Shown here piece by piece: positions 9,573 through 18,820 of a DNA stretch of 64,000 nucleotides; positions within the stretch are counted from its first letter, which is position 1; the number at the start of each line of letters is the position of its first letter. This stretch comes from Pleomorphomonas sp. GTDB lineage: Bacteria > Pseudomonadota > Alphaproteobacteria > Rhizobiales > Pleomorphomonadaceae. The notes under the pieces are model-generated. The model saw only the letters and a list, made by a program, of their open reading frames with translations. It was not told the DNA's origin and ran no database searches. The translations under genes were made by a program, and so were the position numbers. The stretch lies in contig JARKNW010000029.1 of assembly GCA_029976075.1 (NCBI GenBank), positions 1 through 64,000 of the forward strand. The letters run 5' to 3'.

Positions 9573-9610
9573 GCGCTGACGGGAAGCTGAAGCAGGCTTC
9601 CCGTCAGCGC
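9573..9610 (+). repeat. perfect 15-bp stem hairpin between flagellin and fliD (no poly-T tail)
   Basis: GCGCTGACGGGAAGC (9573-9587) / GCTTCCCGTCAGCGC (9596-9610), 8-nt loop. Confidence 0.85.
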
Positions 9611-9644
9611 CGCCGACCATGGGTGACGCGACGGGAGCAAGGAT

Positions 9645-11348
9645 ATGACGACAACATCGAGCACCACCTCAACATCCTCGACGTCCTCCTCCACTTCCGC
9701 GACCAGCTATGCCTCTTCCGATGTCAGCTCCATCGACTGGAGTGGGCTCATCGATGAACTCTACCAAGCAAAACTTGCCGCGACCGATACTTACTCGACA
9801 AAGATAACGACCAATACCTCCAAGATTTCCGCCTACAATGACGCATCGGACCTGCTTACGACGCTGAAGACAACGTCGAATGCGCTCAGGGCAGCCACCG
9901 ATTCCTCCGGCAGTGATTCCGATGTTTTCGATGAACGCGAGGCCTACCTGACAGGGGTAGGGGGAGTCACCGCGAGCAATGTTCTTACGGTGACTGCCGA
10001 ATCCGGCGCCGATACGGGCACTCACTCCATTACGGTCAGCCAGCTTGCCACGACGCAAAAAGTGGCGAGCAGTGCCTATGCGTCGTCATCGTCCGCACTG
10101 TCGCTTTCGGGAAGCTTCACCATCGGAACCGAAGGGGGGAGCAGCGTATCCATCGACGTGACGTCGGACATGTCGCTGTCGGACATAGCCAGCGCCATCA
10201 ATAACCAGAGCAGCACCAGCGGTGTGAAGGCAACCGTGCTGAAAGTGTCGGATTCGTCTTCCGAACTCATCCTGACGACAGCGGATACTGGAGAAACAAT
10301 CTCCGTCGGGGATACCGATGGTGTTCTCAAGAGCATGGGCGTCATCGACGACAACGGTGATTTCGCCGACGAGCTGCAAGCGTCTCAGCAAGCTAAGTTC
10401 ACGATCGATGGTGTCAGCGTCACGCGCTCATCCAACGAAGTCGATGACGCAATCGATGGTTTGACCTTCTACCTCACAGGGACGACAGACGACGGCGAGT
10501 CCGTCACGGTCGACGTGGAGCAGAACCTTTCCGATATCAAAAGCGCGGTGAGTTCCTTCGTTGATGCCTACAATGCCTATCGGGAATGGGCGTTGACACA
10601 ACAGGAAACCTCATCGAGCGGCGGCGCATCCAGCGACTCTGTTCTATTCGGCGACAGTACGATTCGCAGTATCAATCAGCAGGTCGCTACCGCCCTGACG
10701 TTCTCTCTCGATGATGTGTCCATGTCGTCGATAGGGCTCAGCTTCGATGAGAACAACAAGCTTGTTTTGGACGAAAGTACGCTGAACAGCGTGCTGAACA
10801 GCGATCCAAGTACGATCCAGAAGTTGTTTTCCTATACGTTCGAGAGTTCTTCGAGCGACCTTGGAATCCTCTATCGCGGCACGAGTGCCCCGTCGACCTT
10901 CAAGCTTGATGTCACCGTCGACGACGATGGCAACGTCACCGGTGCGACAGTCAACGGCGAGAGCGGTTTGTTCACTGTTACCAGCACGGGGCACGGCCTC
11001 AAGGGCGTGGCCGGAACGGCCTATGAAGGCTACACCTTCGTTTATAACGGCACCACCAGCCAGTCGATCACGGTCACTCAATCCTCCGGCATAGCTGAAC
11101 AACTTTATAATGTCACCGATGCGGCCGTTAATACAAGTGATGGCTCCATCACGACCGTAATATCCAGCCTCGAAGACAAGAATAGCGATTATCAGGATCA
11201 GATTGATACGATAACAGACCGGGCGGAAAGCTATAAAGAAAACCTGACCGCGCGCTATGCCAAGATTCAGGCCAAGATCAGCACCGCTCAATCGACGCTC
11301 AGCTACTTAACGGCTTTGCTCGATTCCCAGAACAGTAGCAGTTCCTAA
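9645..11348 (+). CDS. fliD: flagellar filament capping protein FliD (HAP2)
   Basis: DWSGLIDELYQAKLAATDTYSTKITTNTSKISAYNDASDLLTTLK N-terminus, C-terminal coiled coil; between flagellin and fliS. Confidence 0.85.
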   Translation: MTTTSSTTSTSSTSSSTSATSYASSDVSSIDWSGLIDELYQAKLAATDTYSTKITTNTSKISAYNDASDLLTTLKTTSNALRAATDSSGSDSDVFDEREAYLTGVGGVTASNVLTVTAESGADTGTHSITVSQLATTQKVASSAYASSSSALSLSGSFTIGTEGGSSVSIDVTSDMSLSDIASAINNQSSTSGVKATVLKVSDSSSELILTTADTGETISVGDTDGVLKSMGVIDDNGDFADELQASQQAKFTIDGVSVTRSSNEVDDAIDGLTFYLTGTTDDGESVTVDVEQNLSDIKSAVSSFVDAYNAYREWALTQQETSSSGGASSDSVLFGDSTIRSINQQVATALTFSLDDVSMSSIGLSFDENNKLVLDESTLNSVLNSDPSTIQKLFSYTFESSSSDLGILYRGTSAPSTFKLDVTVDDDGNVTGATVNGESGLFTVTSTGHGLKGVAGTAYEGYTFVYNGTTSQSITVTQSSGIAEQLYNVTDAAVNTSDGSITTVISSLEDKNSDYQDQIDTITDRAESYKENLTARYAKIQAKISTAQSTLSYLTALLDSQNSSSS

Positions 11349-11370
11349 GCAATCGAGGAGGGATCCGCCC

Positions 11371-11967
11371 ATGAATTCTCACATGGGATTTGCCGCAGCG
11401 GCCTATCGCCAGGCTGCCGCATCGGTGCACCCAACCGTCGCGGTCGTCAAACTCTACGACGCGACGCTGCTGGCCATTCTGCAGGCGATCCGGGCACGCG
11501 AACAGAAGCAGATCGAGGAATGCTTCAGCAAGGTCATGCGAGCCGCTACCATTTTGCGCGGACTGGACCAGGCGCTCGACTATGACAAGGGCGGGGCGGT
11601 GGCCGAACAACTGCATCGTGTGTATCGGAGCTACATCCTGTCGCTGCATGTGAGCTTTGGAAAGCCGGACGTGCTGAGGCGCTATCGCAAGCTCTATGAT
11701 AGTCTGATCGGCTTGCGCGATGCCTGGGCGAAGATTGCCGGCATGGATGCCCACCGGGAGGCTTCGGCGGAGAGTTCGGCAGCGCCCGCCGCTCAATCGC
11801 TTGCGGCCGCGCGGGTCGTGCCTCCGCCGGCCAACAACTTCGACAGCAATCTGTTCCTTGGCCTCATGGCGGAACAAACGCCCGATGCTCACGCGGCACC
11901 GGCTCGGATAATGCCACCTTTGAGAGATGCCTACGGAAGCGCTCCGCAAAAGCCGATCGCTGGCTGA
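11371..11967 (+). CDS. fliS: flagellar export chaperone FliS-like
   Basis: AYRQAAASVHPTVAVVKLYDATLLAILQAIRA...ATILRGLDQALDYDKGGAVAEQLHRVYRSYILSL; gene order fliD-fliS. Confidence 0.75.
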   Translation: MNSHMGFAAAAYRQAAASVHPTVAVVKLYDATLLAILQAIRAREQKQIEECFSKVMRAATILRGLDQALDYDKGGAVAEQLHRVYRSYILSLHVSFGKPDVLRRYRKLYDSLIGLRDAWAKIAGMDAHREASAESSAAPAAQSLAAARVVPPPANNFDSNLFLGLMAEQTPDAHAAPARIMPPLRDAYGSAPQKPIAG

Positions 11968-11997
11968 GGAAGGTGGCCTCGACGCTGCCATCAGAAT

Positions 11998-12031
11998 GCC
12001 CCGGGACCTGTGTCTCGGGGCCGTTTTTTTT
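11998..12031 (+). terminator. intrinsic terminator downstream of fliS
   Basis: GCCCCGGGAC-ctgt-GTCTCGGGGC then CG and T8. Confidence 0.9.
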
Positions 12032-12052
12032 ATCGCCGAGATCGTTAGAAAT

Positions 12053-12074
12053 AGACACTTTATTGTCTTTTTTT
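12053..12074 (+). terminator. second, weaker intrinsic-terminator-like hairpin
   Basis: AGACA-ctttat-TGTCT followed by an uninterrupted T run. Confidence 0.5.
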
Positions 12075-12143
12075 ATCTATTGAATGTGTTTTCCCCGCGG
12101 GGGATACTTTCGGAAACAGAAGTCACCGAGCGGATTGCCCAGA

Positions 12144-12386
12144 ATGGACGAAGCCCAATTTCAGGATCTCGTCGATCGCCAAGGCGAAGATTTGGCGCGC
12201 TGGCCGGAAGCCGTTCGGGTCGAGGCTGAGCAATTGCTCGCCGTGTCGGAGGCTGCCCGCCGCATTCTGGGCGACGCAATCGCCCTCAGGGCGGCCTTTG
12301 CATCGGGCCGACCGATCCGTGCTCCCCGAGATCTGGCGGCTCGCATCCTGGCGCTTGCCAACGACGACGACGGCGCCGCCGCATAA
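12144..12386 (+). CDS. small conserved-type hypothetical protein (QGEDLARWP motif)
   Basis: MDEAQFQDLVDRQGEDLARWPEAVRVEAEQLLAVSEAARRILGDAIALRAAF; start inside ORF 12084..12386. Confidence 0.6.
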   Translation: MDEAQFQDLVDRQGEDLARWPEAVRVEAEQLLAVSEAARRILGDAIALRAAFASGRPIRAPRDLAARILALANDDDGAAA

Positions 12387-12476
12387 ACCAAATCTCTCGA
12401 TGTCAGTTGCAATATGCGACGCTTGCTTGGTCGGGCGACGTTGTCGCTTGTCGCCTTGATCAAGGTACAGCCGGAT

Positions 12477-12501
12477 GAAGGCGCTGTTTTCGCGCGCCTT
12501 C
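12477..12501 (+). repeat. 8-bp perfect stem hairpin in the flgD upstream region
   Basis: GAAGGCGC-N9-GCGCCTTC. Confidence 0.5.
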
Positions 12502-12714
12502 CCGCCGTGGCCCTAAATTCAGTGCTGCGAGCGGATCTTTGTGCGCCCTGAAATATTAACAGTCATTAACAAATAGAAATCTGACTTCTCGTTAAGTTAT
12601 CGCGCCTGATTTCCCTCCGTCGCCCGTTTAAATATCGAAGCCAATCAAGACGGCAGTTCAAATTCTTTCAATCTGGTCCTTGGAAACAAGAACCGGGGGC
12701 GCGTGAGGTTTATC

Positions 12715-12999
12715 ATGACCACAACGACTTCCGTTTCGTCGGCGTCTACTGCGGCGTCGACAAGCACTTCGTCGTCTTCATCGTCGTCGTCTTCTATCGA
12801 CACGTCTCAGTTCCTCCAACTGCTTGTCCAGGAGATCCAGAACCAGAACCCGCTCAACCCGACGGACACGTCGGACTTCATGAACCAGATGATGTCCTAC
12901 GCGAGCTACTCGCAGCTCAGCGAGATGAACTCGACGCTGCTGTCGCTCCAGGAGTCGGTCAACACGATCTCCTCCTCGCTCACCTCCACATCGGCCTGA
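12715..12999 (+). CDS. flgD: flagellar hook assembly/capping protein FlgD (short form)
   Basis: SSIDTSQFLQLLVQEIQNQNPLNPTDTSDFMNQMMSYASYSQLSEMN is the FlgD N-terminal signature; directly upstream of flgE. Confidence 0.85.
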   Translation: MTTTTSVSSASTAASTSTSSSSSSSSSIDTSQFLQLLVQEIQNQNPLNPTDTSDFMNQMMSYASYSQLSEMNSTLLSLQESVNTISSSLTSTSA

Positions 13000-13010
13000 G
13001 GAGAACCGCC

Positions 13011-14267
13011 ATGTCTCTGACCGGCGCGATGAATGCCGCTGTTTCGGCCATGAAGGCTCAATCGACAGCGATGTCCATTATTTCCAACAACCTCGCCAAC
13101 GTCTCGACGACCGGCTACAAAGCGAGCTCCACAAGTTTTTCCTCGTTGTTGACGTCAGGTTCGTCCGCCAGTTCAAGCGGTGGCGTAACGGCAGCCAAGT
13201 CGCAAAACATTCTTGCGAGAGGTACGCTGGTCTCATCTTCGGTCAGCACGAATATAGCTGTCGATGGCGAAGGGTTCTTCGCGGTGACGACTGGTGACGG
13301 CAGTCAGGTCTACTATACGCGGAGCGGCGGTTTTACGGTCGATGACGATACTGGCTATCTGACCAACAATGGCTATTCGTTGTTGGGCTGGCCGACTGAT
13401 GCCGACGGCAATGTCGTTGGCGGTACCACGGGAACCAATCTGGAGCGGATCGCTACCGACACGCTGACCGGTTATGCCGCTGCGACTACCAACGTGACGC
13501 TCAAAGGCAGCCTGCCAGCGGATGCGACCAGCAGTTATACGAGCGAGCTCCCCCTCTACGACAGTCTGGGCACGTCTTACACGCTCGAAGTAGAGTGGAC
13601 CAAGAGCACGACGGACGACAATACATGGACCATGTCGTTCGGCGATCTCAAGACGAGCAAAGGCACGACGGTTTCCGGAGCGACTGTCTCGGGTTCCACG
13701 ACCATCAAGTTCAACTCGGATGGCACTCTGGCGAGCCCGTCGACTTCAACACTGGCAATTTCCGGGCTGACCGACGGTGCCAGCACCATGTCGGTGACAC
13801 TCAACTTGGGCACGGTCGGCGCATCTGACGGGCTGTCGCAGTATACGCCCGACGATAGCAGCACCAGCACGACGGTGGATATTTCCTGCACCGGCAACGG
13901 CTGCGCCTACGGCACGATGTCCGGCGTCACCATCGACGAAGACGGCACCGTCTACGCCGACTACAGCAACGGCAAGTCAATATCGATCTACAAGATTCCG
14001 CTGGCCACTTTTTCCAATGCTAATGGACTGACTGAAATGAGCAATTCGGTCTACTCGGCTTCCAGCACGACGTCGGGAGCTACCTACCATTTTGCCGACT
14101 CCGACGGCGTCGGCTCGATCAAGAGTTCCGAACTCGAAGAGTCGACTACCGATACCAATACCGAGTTCTCAAGCATGATCGCTGCGCAGCAGGCCTATTC
14201 GTCGGCATCGCAGGTCATTTCCACGGCCAAGGACATGTTCGAGTCCCTTCTGTCGGCGGTGCGTTGA
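13011..14267 (+). CDS. flgE: flagellar hook protein FlgE
   Basis: MSLTGAMNAAVSAMKAQSTAMSIISNNLANVSTTGYKA; C-terminal ...AAQQAYSSASQVISTAKDMFESLLSAVR. Confidence 0.92.
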   Translation: MSLTGAMNAAVSAMKAQSTAMSIISNNLANVSTTGYKASSTSFSSLLTSGSSASSSGGVTAAKSQNILARGTLVSSSVSTNIAVDGEGFFAVTTGDGSQVYYTRSGGFTVDDDTGYLTNNGYSLLGWPTDADGNVVGGTTGTNLERIATDTLTGYAAATTNVTLKGSLPADATSSYTSELPLYDSLGTSYTLEVEWTKSTTDDNTWTMSFGDLKTSKGTTVSGATVSGSTTIKFNSDGTLASPSTSTLAISGLTDGASTMSVTLNLGTVGASDGLSQYTPDDSSTSTTVDISCTGNGCAYGTMSGVTIDEDGTVYADYSNGKSISIYKIPLATFSNANGLTEMSNSVYSASSTTSGATYHFADSDGVGSIKSSELEESTTDTNTEFSSMIAAQQAYSSASQVISTAKDMFESLLSAVR

Positions 14268-14268
14268 A

Positions 14269-14601
14269 ATGAAGAGGCGAACGGAAAGAGACGAAATCGA
14301 CGACGCCATCGAACTGCTGACACGGCGCCTCGAACGTATCCAGCGTGAAATTCAGCAGCAGAAGGAGGACTGCGATCCACGCCTCCTTGGCCTTTTCAAA
14401 GGCGAAGTGTCGGACGTCATTGAGGATCTGGAGCGCTATCGCGCCGAGACGGCGGCGGCAATTGCCAGCGCCAACTCCGGTTTCGCAGCGAGCCGCACCT
14501 ACCTCTCCGTCGGCAAGCTGGCGACATCGGTCGACACTGCGGAAATCCTTTCATTTGACAAGAACAGGAACAAGAACCATGCGCGTCGAAGCAATCACTG
14601 A
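14269..14601 (+). CDS. small coiled-coil-like hypothetical protein in flagellar cluster
   Basis: ORF immediately after flgE; ELLTRRLERIQREIQQQKED...DVIEDLERYRAETAAAIA; overlaps the next gene by 23 bp. Confidence 0.55.
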   Translation: MKRRTERDEIDDAIELLTRRLERIQREIQQQKEDCDPRLLGLFKGEVSDVIEDLERYRAETAAAIASANSGFAASRTYLSVGKLATSVDTAEILSFDKNRNKNHARRSNH

Positions 14602-15034
14602 GCGCCGGCCGCACGCCAATCCGGCCATTGCCGATCTCGATGCGCTCATCGATGAGCTGATTGCGGTCATCAACGATGAGAACGCCCTATTGGCAAGCGG
14701 CATGCCGGCGTCTCTCGCGGCCACGACCGGTTGCAAAAGCAACCTTGCCTCCAGTATCGAAGCTTCTCTGAAGGCGATCGGCGCAGCAGGGCCGATCACC
14801 GATGAGGAACGGGCCTACCTCGATCAGCGCGTCGGGCTCGTCCAGCAACTGGCACAGGAGAACCTGTCGCGGTTGGCGGGCGCCATCGGGGCATCGCGTC
14901 GGCGGATCGCCGCAGTCGTGGCCGCTGTGCGTGACGAAAGTCTTTCAGCCGCTCCGGCCTATGGGCGAACCGGCTCACGCTCAGCCGGAGGTTCGAAGCC
15001 TGCCTCTTCCCTCCTTCCCGATCGCCTCGCCTGA
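14579..15034 (+). CDS. FlgN-like flagellar chaperone (tentative)
   Basis: MRVEAITERRPHANPAIADLDALIDELIAVINDENALLASG...NLSRLAGAIGASRRRIAAVVAAVR; FlgN-type helical pattern and position before flgK. Confidence 0.55.
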   Translation: MRVEAITERRPHANPAIADLDALIDELIAVINDENALLASGMPASLAATTGCKSNLASSIEASLKAIGAAGPITDEERAYLDQRVGLVQQLAQENLSRLAGAIGASRRRIAAVVAAVRDESLSAAPAYGRTGSRSAGGSKPASSLLPDRLA

Positions 15035-15069
15035 GGTTTGTTCGGTCACGCTTGACGAGGAGATGGCTC

Positions 15070-16773
15070 ATGTCGGTGTCGGTCGCCAGTTCCATCGCGC
15101 TTTCGGCCCTCAGGGCGGCGCAGGTCGGCATCAGCGTCACTTCGGCCAACATCGCCAATGCCGACGTCGATGGCTACACGCTGAAGACCGCCAATCAGGT
15201 GTCTACCGTGTCCGGCTCAACTGGGTCGGGGACGGCAATCGCTTCCGTCACCGGCGGCGTCGACAAGTATGTGTTCGCTTCGCTGCTTTCTGCCAATGCC
15301 GATCTTGGGGCAGCCTCTGTCACGGCAACCTACACCGATCGGCTTCAGGCTCTGATGGGATCGACGACCGGAAGCGATGATGGCGGCACATCGATCACCA
15401 CCCAGATGGCTGCGCTCGAGACGGCCGTGACGCAGCTGGCATCGACGCCAGACGACAACTCGACACAGAGTACCCTTGTCTCGGCGGCCGATGCGCTAGC
15501 CAGCCAGTTGCAGGACATTTCTTCCTCCATCTCGACGCTTAAGACCAACGCCAGTCAGCAGATTTCCGATGATGTCGACACCGTCAACCAGGCGCTCGAC
15601 AAGATCGACAAGCTCAATGACCAGATCGTTGCGACGAAGGCAAAGGGACAGTCGACCGCTGACCTCGAGGACGAACGCAGTTCGGCGATCAAGACGATTT
15701 CCAGTTTGCTCGATATCTCCACGACAACGGCATCGACAGGTGCGGTTTCCATCAAGACCACCGGCGGCACCACGCTTCTGTCGACCCGGGTGCGCGAGCT
15801 TTCTGTCGACGCCAGCGGATCGATCCTGGTTGACGGCAGCAACGACATCACCAGCACGATCACCAACGGCGAGATCGGCGGTTTGCTGACCTTGCGTGAC
15901 GATACGCTGCCTGCGGCGCAATCCGAGCTGGACACCCTGGCGGGGAAGCTGATCTCCACCGTCAACTCGGCCGTTGCCGATGGATCGGCGGTACCGGCTC
16001 CCGACAGCCTCACCGGTACAACAGACGTTTCCAGCCTCTCGAGCTTCTCGGCATCCGGAACGGTGCGTGTCGCCCTCGTCGACAAAGACGGTAAACTGAC
16101 GTCTTGCTCGGACCTGGATCTCTCGAGCTACAGCTCGGTCAGCGATCTGGTGTCGGCTCTCGACGCCATAGACGGGGTGAGCGCTTCGGTTGGCTCCGAT
16201 GGCAAGCTGACCCTCAGTTCCGATACCTCTGGTTCCGGCATAGCGATCGGGGCGCAGGACAGTTCGATCAACGGCCAGAGCTTCTCGAGTTTCTTTGGGC
16301 TGAACGCCATTTTTACGGGTAGTTCTGCCTCCAACATCAAGGTGTCCTCCAGCCTTCTCAAGGATTCGGGCACACTTGCGGTCGGAACACTATCGACCAG
16401 CGTCACCACGTCCGGGAAGGCCGTTCTGACGACAGGCTCCACCACGGTCGCGAATGCTTTGAACTCGGCGTTGACGACATCCTACAGCTACAGCGCCGTT
16501 GGTAGCATCGGAACCATGAGCGGTACCCTCACCGATTATTCCTCGCGCGTCGTGTCCGCCTTCGCGAGCCGGGCTTCGACGGCGGAGTCAACCCAGACGT
16601 CTGCAGAGACGTTGCAGTCGTCCCTGTCGAGCACCATCGCCTCGCAATCGGGCGTCAATGTCGATGAGGAAACGTCCAAGCTCGAGGATTACCAGACGCT
16701 TTACTCTGCGGCGGCGCAGGTGATTCAGATCACCAAGGAAATGTTCCAGTCACTGCTTTCGGCCGTGAGCTGA
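15070..16773 (+). CDS. flgK: flagellar hook-associated protein FlgK
   Basis: MSVSVASSIALSALRAAQVGISVTSANIANADVDGYTLK; SGVNVDEETSKLEDYQTLYSAAAQVIQITKEMFQSLLSAVS C-terminus. Confidence 0.92.
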   Translation: MSVSVASSIALSALRAAQVGISVTSANIANADVDGYTLKTANQVSTVSGSTGSGTAIASVTGGVDKYVFASLLSANADLGAASVTATYTDRLQALMGSTTGSDDGGTSITTQMAALETAVTQLASTPDDNSTQSTLVSAADALASQLQDISSSISTLKTNASQQISDDVDTVNQALDKIDKLNDQIVATKAKGQSTADLEDERSSAIKTISSLLDISTTTASTGAVSIKTTGGTTLLSTRVRELSVDASGSILVDGSNDITSTITNGEIGGLLTLRDDTLPAAQSELDTLAGKLISTVNSAVADGSAVPAPDSLTGTTDVSSLSSFSASGTVRVALVDKDGKLTSCSDLDLSSYSSVSDLVSALDAIDGVSASVGSDGKLTLSSDTSGSGIAIGAQDSSINGQSFSSFFGLNAIFTGSSASNIKVSSSLLKDSGTLAVGTLSTSVTTSGKAVLTTGSTTVANALNSALTTSYSYSAVGSIGTMSGTLTDYSSRVVSAFASRASTAESTQTSAETLQSSLSSTIASQSGVNVDEETSKLEDYQTLYSAAAQVIQITKEMFQSLLSAVS

Positions 16774-16812
16774 ACGTTGCCATCTGAAGTTCGGCGTAGA
16801 AGGAGTTAGCCC

Positions 16813-17703
16813 ATGGCCATGCGCGTCGCCACCTTCGCATCGTCTCAGAGCCTGCTTCAGGCGGCCATGAGGATTCAGGTCAAGCAGGCGGAAGCTACGG
16901 AACAACAGGCTTCGGGCCAGGTCTCCGGCGATTATGGTGGGCTCGGGACAAAGGCGGGGAGCGTTGTCTCGCTTCAGGCGTCCGTGACGCGCTCCAAGGC
17001 CTATGCAGAGGCGGGCAACACGGCCAGCAATCGCGTTCAGACCATGTACAACGCTGTTGGTTCGATGCTCGATGACCTCAGCAGCCTTAAGGCGACTCTG
17101 GCCTCGTCGACCATCAGCTCGGATACGCTGCAGGCCACGGCCAAGTCGACGCTGGAGAGCGTGGTGTCGTTGATGAACACCGAGCTCGATGGTCGCTATC
17201 TTTTTGCCGGCAGCGCCGTCGATACCAAGCCGGTCGACATCGACAGCATCGAGGGATCGACGGCTACAACCCAGGATGAGCTGGACTATTATCAAGGGGA
17301 TAGCCAGACGACGTCCGTGCGTGTTTCGTCCAGCCGCGTCCTTTCCTATGGCGTGACGGCAAACGATGACAGTTTCAGGCAGGCGCTCTGGGCCATATCG
17401 ACGATCGCCAATGGTTCGACCGACAGTTCCTCGGTGACGAACGCCATCAATCTTTTGACGAGCTCGATCAGCGGCATGGCGACAGTCCAGACCAAGCTGT
17501 CGCTCGACGCGTCTGATCTCAAGTCCGCCGTGAGCTCGCAGGAGGATTATCAGACCGATACGTCGGATGTGATCTCCAACCTCAGCGAAGTGGACATCAC
17601 CACGGTGGCAGCCAATATGTCCAACTACGAGGCGCAGTTACAGGCGGCTTATGCCGCCATCGGAAAGATCGCCAAACTCTCGTTGTCGAGCTACTTGTCG
17701 TGA
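16813..17703 (+). CDS. flgL: flagellar hook-associated protein FlgL
   Basis: AMRIQVKQAEATEQQASGQ..., MNTELDGRYLFAGS, NLSEVDITTVAANMSNYEAQLQAAYAAIGKIAKLSLSSYLS; follows flgK. Confidence 0.88.
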   Translation: MAMRVATFASSQSLLQAAMRIQVKQAEATEQQASGQVSGDYGGLGTKAGSVVSLQASVTRSKAYAEAGNTASNRVQTMYNAVGSMLDDLSSLKATLASSTISSDTLQATAKSTLESVVSLMNTELDGRYLFAGSAVDTKPVDIDSIEGSTATTQDELDYYQGDSQTTSVRVSSSRVLSYGVTANDDSFRQALWAISTIANGSTDSSSVTNAINLLTSSISGMATVQTKLSLDASDLKSAVSSQEDYQTDTSDVISNLSEVDITTVAANMSNYEAQLQAAYAAIGKIAKLSLSSYLS

Positions 17704-17868
17704 CCCGGTTTACCTGTCGTTGACGCGTTTGGAACGCCGCTGAAGATTTTTTATCATACTTTTTGCCGCTGCCTTGTCTTTGCCTCAAAATCGTTTCATC
17801 CAGAGGATGGCAAACGCGCCATTCAATACCGGCTCCTCTGATCCGCCGGCTTTTTCAGGCAGTGCAAG

Positions 17869-18798
17869 GTGACCTCTCAGACCATGTCTCCGACCGTTGA
17901 CGTCGGATTGTCGCGCGTCAACGAGCAGGTGTTGCTCGCCATTGCCCTGATCGCGGCCTCGACGCTGCTGTTTGCGGCTTGCGATGTTGGCGCCAAGTTC
18001 ATTCAGAACGAGGCGAGTGCCGAGAAGATCGCCTGGTGGCGAAATCTCGTCTACGTCATCGTCGCGGTACCGTTTGCGTTGCGGCGCGAGGGCAGGGCGG
18101 TGTTTCGTCCCCGGCATCCGTGGCTCAACATCCTGCGTGGGTGCGCCGCCATCTGCGGTACGATCCTGTTCCTGCTTGGCCTGCAACACCAGGAGATTCC
18201 CGATGCCACGGCGATTTCATTCGTCTCGCCGGTGTTCGTCATGGCGTTGTCGATCGTCTTTCTGGGCGAGGTCGTTGGCGCCCGGCGCTGGCTTGCAGCG
18301 CTGGTTGGTTTTAGTGGTGTGCTGATCATCGTTCAGCCGGGAACGTCGAGTTTCCACTATGCGTCCATCTTCACCTTGGTTGCCGCTTTCGTGGGAGCCT
18401 TTTCGACCATCCTGACGCGCAAGGCGGCTCGGGATCGTGCCGAAACGATGATGGTCTGGACGTCGATCATCGGGCTATCGGTGACGACTGCGCTTGTCTG
18501 GCCGGAGATCGCTCGGACGTCATTGCACGAGTTTATCTTTGGTATGGCCGGTGGTCTGTTCTTTGCCTTTGGCCAGGTCTGCTGCGTGTTTGCCTATCGC
18601 ATGGCGCCGGCATCGCTGCTCGCTCCCTTCAGCTATTTGCAAATGATTTCGGCGACCGCCGTTTCCTTTGTCGTCTGGGGTATCGTCCCCGGACTGACGA
18701 CAACTGTCGGAGCCTCGTTGATCGTGGCGAGCGGACTTTATTCGCTGCACCGCGAACGTCTGCGTGCCAGGCAGCGGCTGATGAACATCGAGTTGTAA
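17869..18798 (+). CDS. DMT (EamA) family transporter
   Basis: Ten-TM pattern, HQEIPDATAISFVSPVFVMALSIVFLGEVVGARRWLAALVGFSGVLIIVQPG. Confidence 0.88.
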   Translation: MTSQTMSPTVDVGLSRVNEQVLLAIALIAASTLLFAACDVGAKFIQNEASAEKIAWWRNLVYVIVAVPFALRREGRAVFRPRHPWLNILRGCAAICGTILFLLGLQHQEIPDATAISFVSPVFVMALSIVFLGEVVGARRWLAALVGFSGVLIIVQPGTSSFHYASIFTLVAAFVGAFSTILTRKAARDRAETMMVWTSIIGLSVTTALVWPEIARTSLHEFIFGMAGGLFFAFGQVCCVFAYRMAPASLLAPFSYLQMISATAVSFVVWGIVPGLTTTVGASLIVASGLYSLHRERLRARQRLMNIEL

Positions 18799-18820
18799 CT
18801 GACAGCCATAGGCCCATTGC

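Noticed and set aside
12755-12800. Possible CRISPR or tandem-repeat array
   Set aside because: Only an in-frame serine-codon repeat inside flgD; no spacers or unit repeats
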